Below are positions 1 to 10,530 of a stretch of DNA of 64,000 bases, in pieces. The position numbers and the translations under genes are program-made. Source of the DNA: Nemertoderma westbladi (taxonomy: Eukaryota; Xenacoelomorpha; Nemertodermatida; Nemertodermatidae); contig JAUCBJ010009060.1 in assembly GCA_032718475.1 (NCBI GenBank), positions 62,001 to 126,000 on the forward strand. The letters run 5' to 3'. Under the pieces are notes generated by a model. That model ran no database searches and had not been told where the DNA came from. It was given only the letters and a program-made list of their open reading frames with translations. The first letter of the stretch is position 1, and the number at the start of each line of letters is the position of its first letter.

Positions 1-576
1 GACTACTATCAAGCCTAAATAAACTACAGGACATGCAGACTCCGAAATGATTAGGTAGTATGCGTTCTAACCCAGTAGTACGACTTATTCTTTAGACGGG
101 GGTTTACCTTACAGCTTTGGCTGCCCCTACTTCCCAACCGTTCTTTATCGGACAAGGGCTCTACACATACTGTAATCCGTTCAGACCTAACAACAGCCAG
201 ACAACTATCCAGCCTACAAATTATCTAAATAAATATTATACGCTACCTGTACAGACTACACAAACAAAGTACAGACTAAACGATGGCAGACTACTCTCAA
301 GCCTAAATAAACTGCAGGACATGCAGACTCCGAAATGATTAGGTAGTATGCGTTCTAACCCAGTAGTACGACTTATTCTTTAGTTGGGGGTTTACCTTAC
401 AGCATTGGCTGCCCCTACTTCCTAACCATTCTTTATCGGACAGGTGACCTACATACACTGCAATCCGTTCAGACTTAACAGCAATCAGACAACAGCCCAG
501 CCTACAAATTGTCTGTACAATATGATCAGGCTTACAAGCCTTCTGTTCAATACTGGCCTACAAATAAATAAAACTG
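1..576. repeat. 288-bp tandem duplication, two copies
   Basis: The block beginning GACTACTATCAAGCC at 1 returns at 289 as GACTACTCTCAAGCC and stays alignable by eye to about 520-576, with substitutions and small indels. The 73-codon open frame at 117-338 crosses the copy junction and has no recognisable content, so I read the region as noncoding repeat DNA. Confidence 0.8.
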
Positions 577-683
577 ACAGAAATAGGCCTAAGTAAAATC
601 CCAATAAAAACCAGGCATCCCCGATTAATTATTAAGACCTACCGGCATATAATAATCAAATCGAATAATACTAATGTACTTAT

Positions 684-798
684 ACGGAAGTACCGGTTAG
701 GACAGTTAGGCCTACCGACCTACTGAAGTACCGATTCTGGCAGTTGGACCTACGGGCCTACGGCAGTACCGGTTCTGGCAGTTGGGCCTACTGACCTA
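684..798. repeat. Three imperfect tandem copies of a ~38-bp repeat
   Basis: Units at 684, 724 and 761 share GTACCGGTT..GGCAGTT followed by GGCCTAC and GACCTAC. This is a short degenerate minisatellite rich in CCGG and GGCCTA words. Confidence 0.6.
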
Positions 799-2349
799 CA
801 GATGGACCGTTGGTTTACCGGTTGACCGGTACTTTCAACTTTATTGCTTACTGCAATAAAGAAGCTATATCCGTTATTGTTCTTACCAGAACAATATTAA
901 ACTGTATTTAATGCCTACACTGCAATACAGACTAAATATCTGTTATTGTTCGCGCCTTCAGACCTTTGGCAGTTTAACCCGCCAAATTAGGATCTCTGTT
1001 AGATAATAAATCACCTTTAGCCTATGACAAATACTTGATTCACTACACTAGTCGAAACCAATCTGTGCGCGATCATTCACCCGCTGGATATACCCGGGAG
1101 ATTGGATTCGACGGCTTAATTTTATTGCTATGTAAGCCTAATGTATTATTCGACTGACAGTATTATATAATCTCTGACAATATTATTCACCTTCGGGAAA
1201 TATTAACAGTTCCTTTAGGACGTGGCGCTCTATCTATATAAACAGAGTTATGACTTAAACTACTCACAACGATATGGCTTAGTTATAATTCACATATATG
1301 GCGCATTCTTTAGGAAATGCTTCGTTATCAGTCTCACTCATACACAATGCTGCACAATACTGCACACTAATCTGCCGATCTTCACTGATTTTAATCACAT
1401 ATAAAAGGAACACAGGCCGACTCATGTAGGGTCTATCAAATAACATTAGATTTCACTTCAAACCACTTTAACATAAGTCACAATCGTTATATATAACCTT
1501 TCTCTCTTACCTTCGGTATATCAAGAATATTGGGTTTTCGGGGTTATTTATCGTTATTCCAAATATAATAATTCATCAACCAAATTATGAAGAACTGACA
1601 GTAAATAGCAGTATAACAATATAAAGTAAGCACAGTATGGGCCAGTTAAGCAGTGTTAACCGGTGCAGATAACATTGAGTTACCCAGTGTGATGTCAGAT
1701 AACGGATATATGTCCTTATAATTAAGCCTACTAGTGTTAGGCTAAAACAGAAAAGCACAAATATTCCAAAAGCCGGTTCTTAGGCTCTGGGCAAAAACAT
1801 AACACTGAACACTGATAAGAATAACTATAAGAATACCAGCTACCCTTATTCTACAAGATCTCACTCACCACAGAGAATGAGCATACAGATAGGAAATTCA
1901 GTTCAGTAGATCTGTGATAGGTCAAAATCAAAACCAACTCAAATCCTATTGGCAGATACAGAAAGCAGGGCTATGGGGCAACCTTCCCAAGCTGGTTGGA
2001 CGATCGAACATAGCCCAGATCCCTTCGTACAGCAAATCAGCCAATCAGCCGGTAGCTTGCACTATTCGAGCTAGAGATCCCTTTTAGAGCATTCCAGCGC
2101 CTTGGGGGGAACTTAAAGAACTACTAACTTAAAGAACTTAAAGAATGATATCTTACATTACTGGATAAGTTTTATAATTCTGGATAATTGGATAAGATTC
2201 AGTCAGGTCTGGTATTCTAGGTCATTGATCAAGAAAACTTGCCACCTCCATGCAGCATAAAGGAAGTGCCACCTGTAGGTGCATAGACCCTCTTACTAGG
2301 GCAAATATGGTCCTGTAACTAGGACCCTCGTCGTTCTGGGATAAGGACG
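799..2349. other. Spacer without recognisable genes
   Basis: AT-rich sequence with scattered stops in all frames. The longest open frame (1222-1404) looks like chance. I see no tRNA, splice-bounded exon or known element here. Confidence 0.5.
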
Positions 2350-2379
2350 CCCTTGGTCCTGGATTAAGGACCCATATAC

Positions 2380-2616
2380 TTGGCTGCAGGGGTATATGGC
2401 CTGGCCAGGCAGATGGTGATCTACTGTACCAATGGCTGGTCAGGAGTAGAGTGTTCTCATGTCCACTCTGAGTGCACTTCACTGCAACCTGCACCTGGCA
2501 GCAGGGGTACAGGGCATGACCCAGCAGATGAGCTGCACAGTCAATGGTGGGTCATGTGCGCCAGAGTAGATATGGGTGATGGGCCTCATATCTGACTCCA
2601 CTGCGACACCCACCCT
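2380..2616. repeat. Imperfect tandem duplication (~116 bp) at the front of a LINE
   Basis: GCAGGGGTATATGGCCTGG near 2386 is echoed by GCAGGGGTACAGGGCATG near 2501, and the following ~100 bases align loosely (CAGATG, CAATGG, AGAGTAGA, CTCCACTGC). The block is more GC-rich than the spacer before it and leads straight into LINE endonuclease coding sequence, so it may be a duplicated LINE 5' untranslated region. That role is inference. Confidence 0.45.
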
Positions 2617-2975
2617 GTGGAATGGCAAATCAGGGTGTGGTATTTGCCCCGAGAGCTGACTCGGCAAAAAAAGCACCCCCAACCCCCACTATGGATTACA
2701 TTAGTAATGCGGAGGTCCAGCCACTAGCGGCCAGTGGAATGACTGGACACAATCGGCCTCACAGGCGTCAGTTATCTCATGACCGGCTGCCTGTCTCACC
2801 CCCTACTGGAGAGAGAGCGGCAAACAATTCTTTGAATCCCTTTCCTGATGACCTTTCTGTCCCAAACCCTGGGTCACCAGGGAGGCCAGATTGTGAGGGG
2901 AGAGGGATTCTGGAGTTGGAGGCTACTCTCATGTTCCACCCCGCCCAACAAAGCCATTGGTGAATCTGAGGCAAG

Positions 2976-4546
2976 TCACTAGACTAGCCTCAGTAAACAC
3001 CCTAACACTCGGGTCCTCAATGCGACACACAAGGTGAGCTGACTGCCTTGGCAGATAAGCTTTCTCTTAGTGCAGTGGGTGTTCAAGAGCACCGAATGCA
3101 GACTGGACAGACTGATGAGGTTCTGATTAAGGACATGGGGGGCGGTTGGCGACTCGCCCTCGCTTCAGCAGATGATAGTGGCAATGGTGGAATTGGTCTA
3201 TTGATGAATCCAACTGCACATGCAGCATTGGACAAAATAGACCAAATCTCTAACCGCATCATCCGTTGCCACTTCTCATGTTCTGGAAGACTGGCTAAGA
3301 AGTATCCTAAGGTGGTTCTGATTGTGTGCTACTCTCCAACTAGTGTTGCCCCTGTAGAGGAGGTGGAAAATTTCTACCAGAATCTACAAGCAGCTACTGA
3401 TGGAGTGGATCAGCATGCATTCTTAACATTCCTGGGAGACTTTAATGCAAGTCTGCATCAATCACCTACATCGCCCTGGGTCTATAGCAATAGTGTTAAC
3501 CAAAATTCCGTCCATCTTCAGGATTTTATCTCTGGAAATGGATTGTTTTCGGCTGGGACCCAGTTCAAGAAGCGAACTGGAAAGCTATGGACTCATAGTG
3601 AACCCAGTGGTCACAAGTCCCAGATAGACCATATCCTGTTTCGTAGGAAATACAGGAGCTCTATACAAGACAGTAATGCATTTACACTACGACCCTTCTA
3701 CAGTGATCACCGCCTTTTTGTGGCCAACGTAAGACTTAGTCTGCGTGCTAGCAGAACAACGAAATCTGCCTTTCCGCGGCATGACTATGGTCCTCTCTGT
3801 TGCAACAGCCAAGTGTGAGATCCAGCTTCACACTACAGCTGAGCAACAGGTATGAGGTTCTTGCCTCTGAGGCGGCAGATCACTGTGAGGGCTATACTGC
3901 CTTCACAGAGGCAGTTAAATTAGCAGCTGCAGAAACAGTTCCTGTTTACCCTCGAAACAGGAATCGGGCCCCCTGGACTGACAACAAAATTCAGAAGTGC
4001 CGAAATGACCTCTACAAGGCGCAGAAAGAGTCCCGACTCAAACAAACTACAGCGGCCAAGAATGCAGTTAAGGCTGCACCTAGGTCCCTGAACAGGCAGT
4101 ACTCTGTTAATTTACAGGAGCTAATAAAACAACAGGTTGATGCCATCAATGATGCTGACGACAGCAGGCAATCATCCCAGGCATGGAGATCGATCAACTT
4201 GCTTGCGGTCGAAAAAGCCAACCAACCACCAAGGTTAAGGCTGAATCACCAGCCGATCGCCTCAATGGTTGGAAGGCCCACTTTGACTTTGAAAAGCTCC
4301 TCAATAATGACAGGGTATTGCCTGATAACTTTATAGAAGTAAAAGTGTCTGAGTCTGTACTCGCAGATATTCCCATTGGTGATATCTCCTTTGCAGAAGT
4401 GAAGGCTGCTGCAAAGAGCATTAAGACCAATCGTGCCAGTGGAGTAGATGGTGTTCCCCCTGAGGTCTTTAAAATACCTGAGTGTTTAAAGCTCATCTAT
4501 CCCATCATAGTAGACATGTACCGAACAACAAGAGTCCCACAAGAAA
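2976..4546 (+). pseudogene. LINE (non-LTR retrotransposon) ORF2 fragment: APE endonuclease and N-terminal RT
   Basis: Conceptual translation over three frames gives an apurinic-type endonuclease with VGVQEHR (about 3075), GDFNAS (about 3437) and SDHRLF (about 3700). A linker follows, then the start of a reverse transcriptase with KTNRASGVDGVPPEVFK (about 4420-4475). These are the usual EN and RT-0 motifs of RTE/CR1-type LINEs, which copy their RNA at a nicked genomic target. The reading frame changes near 3035, near 3800 and between about 4180 and 4260, so it cannot make protein. The RT stops at 4546 where a gypsy LTR begins, and a short stretch resumes at 9599. The exact LINE clade is uncertain. 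Confidence 0.85.
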
Positions 4547-4740
4547 TGTTATATATATATTAGCCTGACCAATCCTGCAGTCCTGTAGTCTAATCATGAC
4601 TACAGGACTACTGCTGTACTGCATGCTGGATTACAGCAATACTGCTATTTTACCTGCTTACATGTATTATATTAATATAAACAATATTGCTTTGCTTATA
4701 TCAACTTATCTTGTTTATGATCCTACATCGGATCATCACA
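4547..4740 (+). repeat. 5' LTR of the gypsy element, probably 5'-truncated
   Basis: Starts TGTTATATATATATTAG and ends CATCACA. It contains a perfect 12-bp inverted repeat with a 7-base loop (AGTCCTGTAGTC at 4579-4590, GACTACAGGACT at 4598-4609). It matches 9405-9598 but lacks the segment equivalent to 9313-9404. Confidence 0.85.
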
Positions 4741-4758
4741 TGGCGCTGCGATTATTAT
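4741..4758 (+). promoter_or_regulatory. Putative gypsy primer-binding site
   Basis: TGGCGCTGCG follows the LTR terminal CA directly, the usual place for a tRNA primer-binding site, whose TGG pairs with the tRNA CCA end. I did not match the remaining bases to a particular tRNA. Confidence 0.45.
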
Positions 4759-4775
4759 AAACTTACGTGACTCTC

Positions 4776-7700
4776 ATGGCTTACTCCCATGACTCCACAC
4801 TTCCAGCCACCGATGACCGGGATGGCACGCTGTCGGAGTCCGACGTGTCTGCTACTGTGTCGCCCAAGACGCACCACACACGCAAACTGTCATACGACGA
4901 ACTGTTCCGTGCGCTTACCGATCACCAACGGGTTGCCGATGATCAGCATCGACGCGAGACAGAGGAATACCGCCGAGTTGTCGAAGAACAACGCCGAGAG
5001 GATGCACGCCGTGCAGATGAGCGCCTTGCAGCCCTAATCGAGGCGTTGCTTCCCCGTGCAGCTATCCCTCTGGCACCACCCACCATGCCTACAGCCGGTG
5101 ATCACGGCCCCAACCCCCGGCATCCCCCACGTGTCATTGATACACGCGCACTTGAGCGACTGGACGCCGATATCCGACTGCCAGAGTTCCGCACCTGGCG
5201 GCGTCAGTGGGAATTCTTCGTCCGCCAGCACAGACTGACTTCCTACCCTGTGGACGAGCAAACGGCAGCTCTTTTAGGAACTTTTACAACCCGCCTCGCT
5301 CGGTCAGTCGAAGTAAACTGTGCCCTGGACCTCAGCGACCCCACACTCGCCCCAAGTACTGTCCTCGATGCCCTTCAGGTTTATCTTCGGGGTCAATCCA
5401 ACCTTGCCCTCGACTATGTCAACTTCATTAACCGATCCCAACGGCCAGGGGAAACTGTCGATGAATACCGGATCGCCTTGGAGGATTTGGGGGCAGAACT
5501 TTGCACCCACTGCCGCAGCCACCAAATCGCTGTTCGCTTTGTTGCTGGCCTGCTCTGTGCAGAGACGAAGCAGAAACTACTCGCTCGCACTCCGTTCCCA
5601 GATCTCCCGGAAGTTATCGACATATCTCGGGCTGAGGAGGCAGCTTCGAGGGAACATGCAAACGTTCGCATTGGTGGCCCCACTAGCTCCGTGTACCGTG
5701 CAACTTCCCGGGAACTGCCCCGAGACAATGGCCGCCGCCGGGGCAGTCACCGCTCTGTGGATCGGCAATGTGGAAATTGTGGGGGCACCCCTCACACAAC
5801 CCGGTCCGACTGTCCTGCTTATGAGGTTATCTGTCTTAACTGTCAGCGTCGCGGCCACCTGCAGCGGATGTGTCGCAGCTCTGCCCCTGCTGCTACTCAT
5901 GGGAAAGTTGGCCTTCTTCGAACCCATCAGATCACTGACTCCACATCACATGGCACACGCCCCGAACGACCAGTACCGGCCCCATTAGTCTCTGTCACAA
6001 TTTCTGGAGCGCGTGGCAGCTGTACACTACTGGTTCTCCCAGACACTGGTTCCGATGTGAATATTATGGGTTTAACATTAGTTGGTCGGTTTGGGGAACA
6101 GCCAGACAGACTACATGAGTCGGCTCAGCAGGTAGAAGCAGCCAATGGTCTCTCACTACATATTGGTGGCTCCCTGCCCCTCACTATTTCCTTCCAGAAC
6201 CGCTCTCTCTCCACATCCTTCCTTATCAGCCGGGAGTATGATGGCATCCTTCTCTCCTGGAGAACGTGCACTGAACTGGGGATACTTAGGTACCATGACG
6301 CAGTCCCTCAGCCACTCATGGCAACTGCTATGGCCATTCAGCACCCTCAGACACCTGTGCAGTCAATGAGGCCACTGCCCCCACCCCTGGTGCTAAATGA
6401 GCCCCCCTTGGCTGAACAGGAGACAAAACGCACTGACATTCACCCGACTTGTCTTCCTACACCACCAGCCACAGTCGAGGGCCTCCGCAAACAAATCCTC
6501 AGTGAGTTCGCTGACGTCTTTGACCTGGAGGGCCCACTCCGACCCCAGGTTGGGCCCCCAATGTCTATTGACTTGGTCGAGGGTGCCATACCCTTCGCAG
6601 TCCGAGGGGCCCGGATCATTCCCCTTGCCTACCGTGAAGCTGCAAAAGAAAAACTTGACAAGATGCTGGCCGATGGTGTTATTGTACCAGTGACAAAACC
6701 TACCGAATGGTGCCACCCTCTTGTCGTAGTGCCAAAGAAACGTGGAGGTGTACGGATAACTGTAGACCTAACTAAACTCAATAAGTTTGTCCGCCGGCCA
6801 ATTTACCCCCTTCGTACACCACGAGATGCTGTCTCTGACATCCCAGGTGGGATGCAGTTTTTCTCCACTCTTGATGCAGTGGATGGTTACTGGCAGCTCC
6901 CACTGGAGGAGGCCTCCCAAGACTTGACCACATTCGCCACCCCCTGGGGCCGTTTTAAACATGTACGTGCTCCGATGGGACTCTGCTCCACAGGCGATGT
7001 ATACTGCCTACAGGGCGACCTTGCTCTCGGCTCTGTCCCACACACCCGGAAGATTGTCGATGATATCCTTGCTTTCTCACCCAATCTATCCGCCCATGTG
7101 GACCTGATCCGGCGAATCCTCCTCCGCTGCCGGGAGTCAGGGATCACGCTGCATCCAGGGAAGTTTGCCTTTGCACAGGAGCGTGTGGAGTTTGCTGGTT
7201 TTTACATTTCTGCCACCGGTATCGAGGCAGACCCTGCTAAACTCGCGGCAATCGCCTCCTTCCCACGGCCAAACAATATTACCCAGCTGCGCTCATTCCT
7301 CGGCATGGTTGAGCAACTGGGTACATTCACGCGTTGTATCGCTCCGACAGCTGCACCACTCCGGCCCCTCCTGCAGAAGAAAAACGCATTTGTCTGGGAG
7401 GAAATACATGATGAGGCATTCGCAGCTGTAAAAGCTGCCCTAACATCCATCCCTATTCTGGCAAACTTTAAACCCTGCCTCCCTACCATCCTCCAGACTG
7501 ATGCCTCACGTGTTAATGGCCTCGGTTACGTATTGCTGCAGGACCACGGTGAGTCCCGGCACCTAGTTCAGTGTGGTTCCCGCTTTATTTCAGAGACAGA
7601 GGGGCGGTATGCCATGGTTGAGCTGGAGCTGCTTGCAGTCACCTGGGCACTCCGCAAGTGCCGTATATTCCTCTCTGGCCTGGCAGACTTTGAAATAGTC

Positions 7701-9269
7701 ACCGATCATCGGCCCCTCGTTTCCATCCTCGATCACCACACACTGGATGAGGTGGAGAACCCTCGCCTCCAACGCCTTAAGGAGCGCACCATGGCCTACT
7801 CCTTCCATACCATATGGGCTGCTGGGAAATCCCATTGTATCCCGGATGCCTTGTCCCGCGCCCCAGTTGCAGACCCTACTGCAGAGGACTTGGCAGATGA
7901 ACTGGACCTAGTCTACTCCCCTGCCACTGTCTCAGCCCTCGCCACATCCCTATCATCATCCACACACCTGGTGGACTCCCTCATTATATCTCTCAAGGAT
8001 GCTGCGAGTTTGGACCCAACATACCAGGAACTCCTCCATGCAGTTCAGAGTGGTTTCCCCATTAAACCTATGGGCGCGCTCCTCCCATACTGGAAACTGC
8101 GGGATAAACTTTCCTGGGACACTGGCCTTGTCCTCTATGATAATAGACTAGTAGTCCCCATGGGAATGCGCCCCGGTGTGCTCCAGCGACTTCATGCCTC
8201 CCACCAGGGAGTTGAACGTACAAAGCGTCGTGCGCGCCTCGCCGTTTTCTGGCCTAATATTGGTGAAGACATCCGTCACATGGTGGACTCATGTGGCCTC
8301 TGCCAGGAATCACGCCCGAGCCAGCCCCGTGAACCACTACTCCAGGAGGACCAACCAAGCAGACCATTCGAGGACACCTCTGCAGACCTATTTGATGTTA
8401 GTGGACGTAGCTACCTCGTCTACACCTGCCGGTTCTCTGGATGGCCCTGTGTCACGGAGTGGAGGTCCCCTCCCACAGCATCTGCAGTCACCAGGGCCCT
8501 CTCACGTGAATTCTCTGCAACTGGAGTACCTATACGACTCCGCACTGATGGTGGACCCCAATTTGACGCCCATGACTTCCGTGCCTTTGCCCAATGTTGG
8601 GGTGTCTCCCTCTCACCTTCCTCACCCTACAACCCATCCTCCAATGGCCACGCCGAGGCGGCAGTCAAAGCGATGAAGAACCTGGTTAAGAAGTCTGGAT
8701 TCCTAACAGATGCATTCAACCAGGGCCTCTTGGAATGGCGTAACACTCCGAACTCCACAGGACTGTCCCCTGCACAGATTGTATTCGGTGCCCCCTTACG
8801 CTCCCTCGTACCGGCACATCACACAACTTACGCCCCCCAGTGGTGTACTATCGCCGAGGTGGCTGACCGTCGCTCAGATGTTAAGGCAACTGAACGGGCA
8901 GCCCATGACCAGCACACCCGTGGCCTTCCCCGTCTCTACCTGGGAACCACAGTTCTACTACAAGACCCCAACACTAAGCGTTGGGATCGTACTGGCACCA
9001 TCGTACAGGTTGGGCCCCACAGAGATTATAAGATTAAACTAGCGAGTGGGCGTGTGTACCGCCGTAACCGCCGCTTTCTACGCCCAGCTACACCTCCCCA
9101 CCCCACCCCAACCCTGGAACCCACTCAACCACCGCAAACCCATGTTTCAACTGACCCCACCACCACCACTGCGCCACAGCCAGAGCGGCGTGTACAATTC
9201 GCACCTGAGCCTTTGCCTTTACCACAACGGCGCAGCCAGCGAAAAATCCGCCCCCCAGACTATCTTTAG
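4776..9269 (+). CDS. Ty3/gypsy Gag-Pol polyprotein
   Basis: Encodes capsid/nucleocapsid, protease, reverse transcriptase, RNase H and integrase in one frame of about 1497 codons. I chose the ATG at 4776; the frame is open three codons further up but from GTG. Using numbering from 4767: an Arg/Glu-rich N-terminal helix and gag domain, two CCHC knuckles (about 333-368, C-x2-C-x4-H), aspartic protease DTGSD (about 425), RT with IVDDI in place of YVDD (about 763), RNase H QTDAS (about 910) and TDHRPL (about 978). The integrase has an H-H-C-C zinc module (about 1141-1180), core D in SADLFD (about 1206), RTDGG (about 1258) and the E of GHAEAA (about 1296). The tail is Pro/Thr-rich and ends RPPDYL. 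No internal stop or frameshift is present, so the copy may be young, although its 5' LTR seems incomplete. Confidence 0.93.
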   Translation: MAYSHDSTLPATDDRDGTLSESDVSATVSPKTHHTRKLSYDELFRALTDHQRVADDQHRRETEEYRRVVEEQRREDARRADERLAALIEALLPRAAIPLAPPTMPTAGDHGPNPRHPPRVIDTRALERLDADIRLPEFRTWRRQWEFFVRQHRLTSYPVDEQTAALLGTFTTRLARSVEVNCALDLSDPTLAPSTVLDALQVYLRGQSNLALDYVNFINRSQRPGETVDEYRIALEDLGAELCTHCRSHQIAVRFVAGLLCAETKQKLLARTPFPDLPEVIDISRAEEAASREHANVRIGGPTSSVYRATSRELPRDNGRRRGSHRSVDRQCGNCGGTPHTTRSDCPAYEVICLNCQRRGHLQRMCRSSAPAATHGKVGLLRTHQITDSTSHGTRPERPVPAPLVSVTISGARGSCTLLVLPDTGSDVNIMGLTLVGRFGEQPDRLHESAQQVEAANGLSLHIGGSLPLTISFQNRSLSTSFLISREYDGILLSWRTCTELGILRYHDAVPQPLMATAMAIQHPQTPVQSMRPLPPPLVLNEPPLAEQETKRTDIHPTCLPTPPATVEGLRKQILSEFADVFDLEGPLRPQVGPPMSIDLVEGAIPFAVRGARIIPLAYREAAKEKLDKMLADGVIVPVTKPTEWCHPLVVVPKKRGGVRITVDLTKLNKFVRRPIYPLRTPRDAVSDIPGGMQFFSTLDAVDGYWQLPLEEASQDLTTFATPWGRFKHVRAPMGLCSTGDVYCLQGDLALGSVPHTRKIVDDILAFSPNLSAHVDLIRRILLRCRESGITLHPGKFAFAQERVEFAGFYISATGIEADPAKLAAIASFPRPNNITQLRSFLGMVEQLGTFTRCIAPTAAPLRPLLQKKNAFVWEEIHDEAFAAVKAALTSIPILANFKPCLPTILQTDASRVNGLGYVLLQDHGESRHLVQCGSRFISETEGRYAMVELELLAVTWALRKCRIFLSGLADFEIVTDHRPLVSILDHHTLDEVENPRLQRLKERTMAYSFHTIWAAGKSHCIPDALSRAPVADPTAEDLADELDLVYSPATVSALATSLSSSTHLVDSLIISLKDAASLDPTYQELLHAVQSGFPIKPMGALLPYWKLRDKLSWDTGLVLYDNRLVVPMGMRPGVLQRLHASHQGVERTKRRARLAVFWPNIGEDIRHMVDSCGLCQESRPSQPREPLLQEDQPSRPFEDTSADLFDVSGRSYLVYTCRFSGWPCVTEWRSPPTASAVTRALSREFSATGVPIRLRTDGGPQFDAHDFRAFAQCWGVSLSPSSPYNPSSNGHAEAAVKAMKNLVKKSGFLTDAFNQGLLEWRNTPNSTGLSPAQIVFGAPLRSLVPAHHTTYAPQWCTIAEVADRRSDVKATERAAHDQHTRGLPRLYLGTTVLLQDPNTKRWDRTGTIVQVGPHRDYKIKLASGRVYRRNRRFLRPATPPHPTPTLEPTQPPQTHVSTDPTTTTAPQPERRVQFAPEPLPLPQRRSQRKIRPPDYL

Positions 9270-9303
9270 TTTAGCTGCGCCATAGGTCACCTACGCTCAG
9301 CTA

Positions 9304-9312
9304 GAAGGGGGG
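9304..9312 (+). promoter_or_regulatory. Polypurine tract before the gypsy 3' LTR
   Basis: GAAGGGGGG sits 35 bases after the gag-pol stop and is followed directly by TGTGGAG, a normal TG start for an LTR. It would prime plus-strand synthesis. Confidence 0.65.
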
Positions 9313-9598
9313 TGTGGAGATCCCTTGAGACTGACCCAATGCATGGCTTACTACGTTTAGATACTGTATGATATATTCTGGTAGTCTGTACCTTTTACCG
9401 GTACTGTTATATATATATTAGCCTGACCAATCCTGCAGTCCTGTAGTCTAATCATGACTACAGGACTACTGCTGTACTGCATGCTGGATTACAGCAATAC
9501 TGCTATTTTACCTGCTTACATGTATTATATTAATATAAACAATATTGCTTTGCTTATATCAACTTATCTTGTTTATGATCCTACATCGGATCATCACA
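9313..9598 (+). repeat. 3' LTR of the gypsy element
   Basis: Bounded by the purine tract on the left and by CACA at 9598. Bases 9405-9598 match 4547-4740, including the 12-bp stem-loop (9437-9467). Bases 9313-9404 have no counterpart at the 5' end. Confidence 0.75.
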
Positions 9599-9636
9599 AT
9601 AAGTTGGTGCCAGTTCCCAAGAAGCACTACTACTAA
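9599..9636 (+). pseudogene. LINE RT remnant continuing after the gypsy insertion
   Basis: Reads KLVPVPKK followed by HYY and a stop. This is the short VPxPKK segment that normally follows the portion ending at 4546 in LINE reverse transcriptases. It then runs into an (ACT)n stretch and unrelated BEL gag sequence, so only a dozen codons survive. Confidence 0.6.
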
Positions 9637-9651
9637 ACAACTTATTAACCC

Positions 9652-10220
9652 GGAATGACGCCACCCTTAGAGACATAGGTAAGTTTGCTGCTAGGCAGGG
9701 ATTGCCGGCACAACAACCCCAGAAGTTTATGGGCACCCACAAACATTGGAGGACGTTTAAAACCTATGTCGACGAACAACTGACCAACAGCACTTTTACT
9801 CCCAACGAGAAATTCAACTATCTACTACAGATGCTCCATCGAGAATCGAGAGCCATTACTGATAATTTCGTCAGCAATGAAAGAGCGTTTGAACTAGCTA
9901 TGAAATCACTTAGCGACATCTACGGGAATAAAACCAAGATGGCACAGTCGATAGTGGAAGATTTCGGTAAGGGCGGAAAGATTACGACGCCGTTGGAGCT
10001 GTTGAACTTAGCGAACGCCATCTCGAACGCATTAGACATCTTAAGGACGGTAAATCTGCCTCATCATGGTGATCACGCCGAAGTTTTAAAGAGCATAATA
10101 AGACGTTTGAACATGCGTTACCGACAGAAATGGCGAAAACTGGAAAATAAACTGGAGGGTCAAGACAAAGTGTTGACGCTTCAACATATCCATGATATGA
10201 TAGCTAACTACTACTACTAG
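9652..10220 (+). pseudogene. Gag fragment of a second, diverged BEL/Pao lineage
   Basis: About 189 codons are open from NDATLRDIG to a stop at 10218-10220. The peptide aligns with the gag (DUF1759-like) region of the giant BEL elements in this window: KFAARQGLP matches exactly, as does EKFNYLLQ, but most other positions differ. It starts and ends abruptly, with no knuckle, protease or LTR, and both edges abut short (ACT)n runs (9626-9635 and 10208-10218). It is a truncated copy of a related element. The lack of stops could mean recent arrival; retention as an exon is possible but unsupported. Confidence 0.8.
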
Positions 10221-10245
10221 GATAGGCATGCTGCATTGCAGCTGT
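10208..10245. repeat. (ACT)n plus GGCATGCTGCATTGCAGCTG, shared with 60705-60747
   Basis: The 20-base word after the (ACT)n run occurs again at about 60728-60747, also after (ACT)n. It contains the near-palindrome GCTGCATTGCAGC. It is probably the end of a small dispersed repeat. Confidence 0.55.
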
Positions 10246-10380
10246 ATTTTTCTGGGCATTCGATTTCAGTTGTGTATTTTGATTACTAAAGGTTAGAGGT
10301 AGAGGTTTCCTAAGAGTTTTCCTCTATCGATTCTTGTAGCTTTTGTTCAAAAATGTATGCACCGCTCAGAGATATAATCT

Positions 10381-10530
10381 CACGGCATAAACTAAATGTT
10401 CTGTGAAATTCCACAGCATAACCTAAACGTGCTGTGAAATTTCACGGCATAAACTATACCTGCCGCGAAATTTCACGGCATAAACTAAACGTGCCGCGAA
10501 ATTTCACGGCAAAACTAAACATGCCGCGAA
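10381..10530. repeat. 31-bp tandem repeat, ~4.8 copies, hairpin-forming
   Basis: Units start at 10381, 10412, 10443, 10474 and 10505 (partial). Each begins CACGGCATAAACTAAA or a variant and ends near TGCCGCGAAATTT. The unit ends can pair. In unit 2 both sides change together (CACAGCA at 10412 with TGCTGTG at 10430), which keeps the pairing. Confidence 0.85.

Larger units (their letters stand above)
4547..9598 (+). mobile_element. Ty3/gypsy LTR retrotransposon inserted into the LINE
   Basis: The copies at 4547-4740 and 9405-9598 are near-identical 194-bp direct repeats flanking one open gag-pol frame. The 3' repeat probably begins further upstream, at TGTGGAG (9313), right after the purine tract GAAGGGGGG, making it about 286 bp. 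The 5' repeat would then lack its first ~92 bases. No matching target-site duplication is visible (AGAAA before, ATAAG after). LINE RT sequence lies on both sides, so the element sits inside the LINE. Confidence 0.9.

Noticed and set aside
3112-3140. A second hammerhead core (CTGATGAGG near 3114)
   Set aside because: No GAAA partner or flanking stems; it is within LINE endonuclease coding sequence.
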